In this document: one piece after another, positions 57,715-64,000 of the stretch
How the letters are laid out: every line of letters starts with the position of its first letter
Numbering within the stretch: position 1 is the first letter of the stretch
NCBI GenBank assembly: GCA_024114885.1
Contig: CP099429.1
Span: 1,736,001-1,800,000 of the forward strand
Direction of reading: 5' to 3'
DNA from: Septoria linicola
Lineage: Eukaryota; Ascomycota; Dothideomycetes; Mycosphaerellales; Mycosphaerellaceae
Length of the DNA: 64,000 nucleotides
Program-made: the position numbers and the translations under genes
Notes under the pieces: model-generated
The model's input: only the letters and a program-made list of their open reading frames with translations
Told to the model about the DNA's origin: nothing
The model's database searches: none

Positions 57715-58548
57715 TTGCTCGAAGGCATCATGTCAGATCTAATCGCCATTCCAGACTCATATCCAAGACCGGTCATTGTGAGAGTGCTCGGGAGTACAGC
57801 ACAGTTCTGGGTGGAGCGTGATCGCATCGAGGGACAGGTATCACTAATCAACAAATTGCTTGCACACTGTTCGACGATACCATTGGTCTCGCTACCCTGT
57901 GTCGACGAGCTTCTCTGCGTTAATGTCAAGGGCAGCCAGATCTGTAGAGCTTACATCTACTACCTAAACACCGGCAAGATCGAATACAAATTGGCCTGCA
58001 AGATCACTAACGGTGCCGCTGAACTGCAGCAGTACGAGCTGCAAATGCTGGTGTCCCTGCACCTCGTGGGCGCCGCCTTCGAGGATGACGCCTTCCAAGA
58101 CGCAGTCATGGACTCGTTGATATCAACCTACAGTGCAGCCGCAGCACACGGTAGTGGACATGTGCTACAGAAGTGCGGAGTCACGAACGACATTATCGCG
58201 CATATCTATGGCAAGACCCTCCCCGGATCGCTGCTGAGACGCTTCATTGTTGACGTTCATGTCTGGGCTGGCACGATGCTCACACTGGACTACACTGTTG
58301 AACCTTTCCTTCACGATCTCATCCTGAGCCTTACACGGTACACACCTCTATGGAACACCGAGGCACTCGTGGAGCATGCAAATCAATGCATGCAGACTTA
58401 TAGAGCAAGACTCATACAGACGTATACCACGGAAGTAGCCATCCCAGCAGCATTCCAATGTTGTCATTACCACAAGCATGCTGCAGGGTACGAGTGCAGC
58501 AACCAGAAGCGGAAGCGGGCACAGAAAGACGAAGCCTGTCGTGATTGA
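57715..58548 (+). CDS. BTB/POZ-domain-like protein
   Basis: An intronless frame of 277 aa, or 272 from the second Met (MSDLIAIPDSY, 57730). Residues 20-160 look like the divergent BTB/POZ domains common in filamentous fungi: VRVLGSTAQFWVERDRI, a strand-rich middle (SLPCVDELLCVNVKGSQI), then AYIYYLNTGKI and the helical LQMLVSLHLVGAAFEDDAFQDAVMDSLI. The latter part (LPGSLLRRFIVDVHVWAG) is also typical of these proteins. The C-terminus is Cys/His/Lys-rich (CCHYHKHAAGYECSNQKRKR), perhaps a small metal site plus basic tail. BTB domains mediate dimerisation and cullin-3 binding; the target here is unknown. Confidence 0.7.
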   Translation: MLEGIMSDLIAIPDSYPRPVIVRVLGSTAQFWVERDRIEGQVSLINKLLAHCSTIPLVSLPCVDELLCVNVKGSQICRAYIYYLNTGKIEYKLACKITNGAAELQQYELQMLVSLHLVGAAFEDDAFQDAVMDSLISTYSAAAAHGSGHVLQKCGVTNDIIAHIYGKTLPGSLLRRFIVDVHVWAGTMLTLDYTVEPFLHDLILSLTRYTPLWNTEALVEHANQCMQTYRARLIQTYTTEVAIPAAFQCCHYHKHAAGYECSNQKRKRAQKDEACRD

Positions 58549-60767
58549 GAGTAAGCTTGGCTCTTGATAACACTTCGCCAGGCCGATGCAAGAGTCCAAT
58601 TACCCGCTTCCAGGATCCACCCAGCACAGATCTGCATGGACGTGACGGAGGTTTCTCCAAGTACAGCAAGAACTGTGAGAAGTGACGCACAGCAGATCAG
58701 CTGGCGACCACGTCGAAACTGGAGGCAAGGCCAGGCGGCTGTCAGAAATGAACATCATTGGGATCGATGGGACCCGCTGGCATCGTGTTTCTTGGGCCCC
58801 ACAGTCTAGTCGACAATAGCAGTATCCCCTCAGTGCAGGTATTGCCTCAGTGCAGGTATTGCCGTCCAGACCGCTTGCCCAGACAGAGACGTTGACAACC
58901 CCCGAGCACGACAGACGCGATGCTATCAGACTACGATATACTTCTGGAATTTGGGTGTTGACTCCAATCAAGACCTCGTCCTTACTTGAGTGTCCAATAG
59001 CTTGCCCGATGTTTGCTACCGTGACGGAAAACTGAGGTAGCCCGCTTCTTAGCCTAGACAGCGAAATTGGATAACTTGAGCTGCGTTCGACATGTCGGTC
59101 GAGACCCTGGACCCAAGAACAGTACAGCATCTTCTGCCTCTTTTTGAATCAGTGGCGATACACTGCCAATTCTGAAGACTCTCAAACCCCACTCGCCAAG
59201 CAAACATACGCAGCTCGACCCTTCGTTCACCTCTTCCCAATATTCGCTTCCCGCTCCAATCGGCTCCGCTTTCTTCGAGACACGTTCATCGACCGGCACT
59301 ACAAGAATGAACCCAGAGACTAGAAAGACATTGAGCGGCCAGACAATGTCAGGAAGGACAAGTATACGGTGTAAGAGATGACAGTCTTCCACGGCATCAG
59401 TCGGAGATTCAGAGAGCTGCTAAGAAGCTGGATATGCCGTTGTTTGATGCCAGCCACGCCGCTCCTCGTGACTATTGTAATAACGAAGAAATTGAGCAAC
59501 AGAGCGACATTGATGACGAAAGTGGAGATTCGTGACGAGCAGTCGTCCACTACGGTTAGTGACGAGCGATCTCCTACTGCGATTACCGATGCTGAAAAGA
59601 AGAGGATCAAGCAACAGAGGACGGTCGAGAGGAGAAAGCAAAGGGGGACGATTGAGAGCCCTGGAGCTGAGCAGGATGTCGGCAACGGGTACGATGGAAA
59701 TGGAAGCGGAAGTGCAACTGAATGTGTCAGTGGCGGCCGTAGTAGCATAGTTGGAGGTTCACAGTAGTCTATGCCTGGTCTATAAAAGATAGAGACGCCA
59801 CGCAGTCGTTGAATAGATCCTCCTTTGCCAGTCAATGCTACGTCATGATTTGATGCCGTCTGTCTTTCCAAGAAGTGAATTGCAGCCTCAGGTATCAATA
59901 TTGTGGACTTGGAGGTGATGTCCAATGTTGCTGTCACTTGTGTAGCCCCTTCTTCGCCTTCATCACTATTCCTCGCCCATTGGCTGTTGAATAGATGGAG
60001 TCAAAACAAGGTCATCGGCACTACTGCACTGGCTCCCATATACTTGGCCGAAGGGGTGAGGGCAAGATGCCACATAGCCGAGTATATAACACAGCACCAT
60101 CTGTCCAAGCTCTCTGCTCCCCCTCTCCGCTCTTCGCACCTACTCTCTCAGCTGCAGCTCACCGGTGAGAGCTCACTGCCATGTCCGAGGCAGCTATGCG
60201 GCTCACATGGCTGTGGTTGGGCAAGCTGTTTGTCACAGTGGACACCTCTTGTCGGTTCTTGCCAAGTTGAGTGGCGCTGAGCGAACTCTATCTTCGTGTC
60301 AAGACGGCAGTATACCACCGGCTGCGACCGCAGGTGCGAAGAATGCGAGGGGTGCTGATAACAGGAGCTTCGGCCGTCCAGATTCAATGTTCGCAAACTC
60401 ACGTCTCTAGACAAATTGTAGATTGCAGTAAGATCTCCAGATATTACTGAAGCCTAGGTCAAGGTCAAGCCACGTGCCCGGTCGAGACGACTCTGAAGCT
60501 GTTTTCACTCTTTCGCCGAATTGAGGCAGCAAGACTACCTATTTCACGATCGTGAACCGGCTCCTGGACGACGTGTGAGAGCCACAGACAAACCACGACT
60601 AGCGGTCAATATTCCCAGCCTGATCAAAACTGATCAGAGGCCCGGAACCCCAAGGAGCTCACGGATATGAGTTCACCTAAGCACCTCACTCGATATCCTG
60701 AGGATAAGCTACGCCGCTAGGCACGAAAGGAAGGACATTGCCAGTACCACGCTTCCAGATTGGTAAA
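58549..60767. other. 2.2-kb stretch with competing ORFs but no firm gene
   Basis: Between 59054 and 59937 both strands carry open frames. The minus strand has two hydrophobic segments (LCFLLSTVLCCLILFFS; VINVALLLNFFVITIV), with a further hydrophobic stretch in an overlapping frame. The plus strand has a charged tail-like ORF (59378-59767). I cannot decide which, if either, is coding. A 17-bp tandem duplication sits at 58828-58861. Confidence 0.4.
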
Positions 60768-61318
60768 ATGTCGCAATCTCAATCTTCCACCACATCTTCA
60801 GCTCCCACGCCTACATCGGAGCAACCGGGCACGTCAGGAACCGCCACCCCATCAACAGCCACATCCTCCCACTGCGCAGGTACTCCCGGACCCGGCCAAA
60901 ACGTCTCCCAATACCTCGAATCCATCTGCGTCAACGGCGCCCTGGCCATCAATGACCGCGACTTCGACTACTCCGCCAACTCCCTCTACAAATGCGTCTC
61001 CCCCAACTTCCGCGCGCACTTTTTGAAGATTTCCCGCACCCCCTCACTCTCCAAGAACACAGCAACATCCTTCGACAGACCGTGGAAGCGTTTCCGGCAT
61101 ATCATGTCGAAGTGCAGAATGTGAGCTCGGAGGTCAAGGAGGAGAGGGCCGAGGCGACGGTGTATATGGAAACAGAGGTTACGGGTGCGCCGGCGGGAGT
61201 CAAGACGTTTTTGATTAATGAGTTTAAGTTGAAGAAGTTGGATGGTGGGTGGAGGTGTGTGGGGCATCATGGGATGAAGGGAATTGGGGATCATAGTCAG
61301 ATGCATGATCAGTTTTAG
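60768..61318 (+). pseudogene. NTF2/SnoaL-like protein with a frameshift in a T run
   Basis: From ATG 60768 the frame gives a Ser/Thr-rich N-terminus, then VSQYLESICVNGALAINDRDFDY and VSPNFRAHF. At a run of five T (61020-61024) the family-like reading jumps to another frame: EDFPHPLTLQEHSNILRQTV, AFPAYHVEVQNVSSEV, AEATVYMETEV, then GGWRCVGHHGMKGIGDH and stop at 61318. A sixth T would restore one frame of about 183 codons. No GT..AG pair can bridge the point. Either this copy is a recent pseudogene or the base is an assembly error in a homopolymer. The fold and the C-terminal GMKG motif parallel the gene at 49105-49873. Confidence 0.7.
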
Positions 61319-61701
61319 AAGGAGATGAGATGAGATGAGGGTGGTTATGTGGGGAGACGGGCCTCTTTTCTGGTGTGTATGGAGCGGCTGAGCTGCGCTT
61401 GAAAGCTATGCAGACGTGAGAGTGCCTCGATCGTTCCGCCGCAGTTGCGAAATCCGCTCATTGTGATGGATGGCCTAGTCCATGCAAGAAAGGCCTGCAG
61501 AGGATGCATACAATGTCTGTTCAATTCTCAAGACCGGATTTATGCCCAGCGCTACATGGCTTGCACAGCACAGTATCTATCCTGGATCAGAGCATTGCGG
61601 CCGCTCTGTCGTATCTGCATGCTTGCAGATAGTCATGTCCACCTTCTTATACACTTTGGGCCCCATTCCAATCGAAGCCCCCAAACCCGCTACCAGCATT
61701 G
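61319..61701. other. Convergent intergenic region
   Basis: Nearly 0.4 kb between the 3' ends of two convergent genes; expected to contain both terminator/polyadenylation regions. Nothing else seen. Confidence 0.5.
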
Positions 61702-63138
61702 TCAAGCCCAGAGTCTCTTCACTTCCCACCACTCCCCTTCCCCATCCTCTTCCTCATCGTAGACACTGTACGCACTCGATCCTGCATGGACCGTGCTCAC
61801 AGGCCCATACGGCTGTACAGAACCCATAGCGCTCCCACTTGGAGAAGTCGCAAAGCCTGATGAGATAGCACTTCCCGTTACTGGATCTGCGAGAGTGCTT
61901 CCTCCGCTCGAAGACGAGGACGAAGAAGGATAGGCCGCAAAGGTGGTGTTGGAGCCAAAGCCAGCGCCGAAGCCCGAGCCATATGAGTGTGGTGCTAGGC
62001 TATACTGAGTAATTGTCTGTGATGTTGAACTTGACGAAGAAGCAGAGATGGCATCTGCTGTACTACTGCTTTCAGTGCTACCAATCCAGGGCAGTGTAGT
62101 GTTACACTCACAAGGCGTGGGTAGACTTCGCGTCGGCGTTGCAGTAGGCATAAAGAACGATGACGATGAAGAATTGGCTGTTGCGCCGACTGGTGAGACA
62201 AGCGGACTCCCATCGGAGCTAGAGCTGAAATTCGCCGGGGTGGGAGCTGAGAGACCACCCAAGTCTCCTGAAGGGATCAGATACCCTCCAGCGCCGTTGG
62301 ACGAATGAGAGGATGTGCCGTTGCCATAGTATGGCGCACTACCGCTATTGTAAAACGACGACGAAGCATCGATAGGTGAACCTCCAGTTTCGCCAGCAGG
62401 TGTTGTCGTAAGCGGCGCAGAGCTTGTGAGGGACCAGGAGTTTGTGCTCGATGAGACGTAGACGGTAGCGTTAAGAGTAAGAGTCAAGGTACTTCGCTGG
62501 GTGATAGTTGTTGTAGGCTGCGCTGAACCGACTGTGCTTGTGACGAACGAAGTTGAATTGCCATACCACATCGTACTCCCGCTCGAGGGCCCAGCAGTGA
62601 CTGCACCAGCTTCCGTAGACCCAGGACCTGCGTTCGGAGCAGACAACGGCCCAGCGACTACACTTGTCGAAGTGCTAGAGGCAGATGTTTCCAAGGGAGG
62701 GGAGCCTGCTACCCAGATGATCGTTCCAGTATACGTAGAAATGAAACCCGGCGGAGGAGCATCAGCCAAGTAGACCGTGCTACTGACTGTCGTTGTCGAT
62801 GTTGAGTCCAGGAGTGCATCAACTTTCGGCTCGCTGGAGATTGAAGGAGTGTACGGTGTCGACGACAAGCCTGAAGAGGAGCTGGCGTCAGTAGAGAGTG
62901 GAGGAGATGTCGGAATATAGCCAGTGGGAGCGCCAGAGGCTGTTGGGAAGGAAATTCCAGAAGGTAAACTGTGACCGCATGGTTGAGGATAGGAAGGACT
63001 AGGCTGTCTCTTCACTAGAGATGTGTTAGCTGTTAGGTCCAGGCTTGAAGACCGATGATGATTCTGCATACAGAAAGCAGGCTTGCAGGTGACAATGGCT
63101 ACGAGAGCTACCAGAGATAGCACGTTCGATGCCCTCAT
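61702..63138 (-). CDS. Secreted Ser/Thr-rich cell-wall-type glycoprotein
   Basis: A 478-aa intronless frame with a hydrophobic signal peptide (MRASNVLSLVALVAIVTCKPAF) and a Kex2-like Lys-Arg at about 43-44. The rest is dominated by Ser, Thr, Pro and Gly, with scattered N-x-S/T sites, so heavy glycosylation is likely. Only a few Cys remain (one near residue 54, then a CEC pair near 342-344). The C-terminus is unusual: an acidic patch (YDEEEDGEGEWWEV) and a basic end (KRLWA) rather than a GPI-attachment signal. It is a low-complexity protein of no recognisable catalytic family, probably in the wall or extracellular matrix. Confidence 0.75.
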   Translation of the reverse strand: MRASNVLSLVALVAIVTCKPAFCMQNHHRSSSLDLTANTSLVKRQPSPSYPQPCGHSLPSGISFPTASGAPTGYIPTSPPLSTDASSSSGLSSTPYTPSISSEPKVDALLDSTSTTTVSSTVYLADAPPPGFISTYTGTIIWVAGSPPLETSASSTSTSVVAGPLSAPNAGPGSTEAGAVTAGPSSGSTMWYGNSTSFVTSTVGSAQPTTTITQRSTLTLTLNATVYVSSSTNSWSLTSSAPLTTTPAGETGGSPIDASSSFYNSGSAPYYGNGTSSHSSNGAGGYLIPSGDLGGLSAPTPANFSSSSDGSPLVSPVGATANSSSSSFFMPTATPTRSLPTPCECNTTLPWIGSTESSSTADAISASSSSSTSQTITQYSLAPHSYGSGFGAGFGSNTTFAAYPSSSSSSSGGSTLADPVTGSAISSGFATSPSGSAMGSVQPYGPVSTVHAGSSAYSVYDEEEDGEGEWWEVKRLWA

Positions 63139-64000
63139 CTCGTAAGGTTCACGCCCTTGTGGTTAGTAAAAGTTGGAGAGCAAATGCGGGATACAAGGCA
63201 CAAGACCTCGAGAACAGAGGCGCAGAGGAGAACGAGACTTGTCAACAATGGTGAAGATTGGTTCGAATATGTGGCGAGTGTCCAGGATTAGTAGAGATAC
63301 TTGTCTTATACAATTAGCCGACGCGCTGTGGGCATCACCAGAATCCATCTTCAATGCTGACAGTTTCTGCCGCTACGAGGATACGCTCAGTCATACAACG
63401 AGTCCGATGTGTACTACACGGAAAGTGTACAGAGACCAAGCAAAGCTTCTGTGCAATGATTGCGACCTGGCTGGTGCCGTGTGCTGAGAGTAACAAAGTA
63501 CCCCCAGGATACTGAGCTGATGATCCAAAACGAGGCTAGGGCTACCGCAGCCTACAACCGGAAGATATGCGGCGTGTTCCTGTTGTCGTGGTCGTACTGG
63601 AAAAGCGGATGTAAGGCGCTGGGTCGGTATACCCCGATCGTTTGTTTGTCGAGTATCGATGCGATTGATCGTGCCACAAGGGCGCTGAAATGCTGATTCC
63701 CGGCTCAAAAGTGTTGACTACACCAGGGCGCAGTTGTCAAGCACGTTCGAAGCCATACTTCAATGTTGCTACGAGCCATGCCATATCGAGATTCCTGGCA
63801 TCTCGCAGGTCAACGGCGTCCCTTTGGAAATCTGCAGCCAAGCTAAGTTGCAGCGACGCGAGCGGCCCGGCAGCCAGGACAGCTTCAGCAGTGCTTCAAC
63901 TTGTGTAGCATCCCAGTGATGTCCCCGTCCCAGCATCCATGGTATCTTGGCCTCGATGCTGTGCTACGCAGATACACTGTCGCACAGCGGAACAAGCTCT
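63139..64000. other. Right end of the window, no supported gene
   Basis: Contains the upstream region of the Ser/Thr-rich protein gene. Short + strand ORFs at 63173-63487 and 63690-63919 have no recognisable features; a gene continuing beyond the window cannot be excluded. Confidence 0.4.

Noticed and set aside
59320..59937. 205-codon minus-strand ORF with two hydrophobic segments
   Set aside because: Could be a membrane protein, but the + strand ORF at 59378-59767 is equally open and splicing to the next minus-strand frame (59054-59392) did not give a clean product.

Overview
The window looks like nuclear DNA of a filamentous ascomycete (Pezizomycotina, probably Dothideomycetes; the class is a weak inference). 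The genes carry short introns of 48-160 bp with GT..AG ends. The repeats carry the mutation pattern of repeat-induced point mutation (RIP). The gene set (BCK1-type MAPKKK, LCB1, Asp-like calponin protein, GH18 chitinase, secreted Ser/Thr-rich and chitin-binding proteins) is fungal.

Region 1 (1-14,460) is an AT-rich transposon island. Two tandem Ty1/Copia elements of one family (1-6130, cut by the window edge, and 6193-12489, complete with 277-bp LTRs and a TAAGC target-site duplication) lie in what looks like an older, different Copia element (12490-14460). No coding frame is open in any of them, but gag, protease, integrase, RT and RNase H motifs can still be read.

Region 2 (about 15.8-23.5 kb) is a decayed catabolic neighbourhood next to the island. 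It holds a sarcosine-oxidase-like FAD enzyme with one nonsense codon and a Rieske (choline monooxygenase/betaine demethylase-like) oxygenase. The oxygenase is interrupted by a 1147-bp non-autonomous hAT element and also has a nonsense codon. A divergent Zn(II)2Cys6 regulator has frame breaks, a stop and a small insertion. The three stops all fit CpA to TpA changes, so RIP spreading from the island is a plausible cause. The likely lost function is demethylation of a quaternary amine (inference).

Region 3 (24-41 kb) is a conserved housekeeping block: Asp/ASPM-like calponin-homology protein, a probable mitochondrial protein, a striking triple-repeat cysteine-rich small protein, mitochondrial ClpP, a hypothetical protein, LCB1 (sphingolipid synthesis) and a BCK1/BckA MAPKKK (cell-wall integrity).

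Region 4 (42.7-52.1 kb) is rich in secreted or wall-related genes: a relic of a galactose-oxidase-family enzyme (PAN domains joined out of frame to the oxidase C-terminal domain), a CBM18/PAN/NIDO-like wall protein, an NTF2/SnoaL-like protein and a GH18 chitinase.

Region 5 (53.6-64 kb) is gene-poor: a Ras-like GTPase without a CAAX box, a BTB-like protein, an NTF2-like gene with a homopolymer frameshift and a secreted Ser/Thr-rich glycoprotein. Exon boundaries are my own reading of splice sites and frame; no database search was possible.
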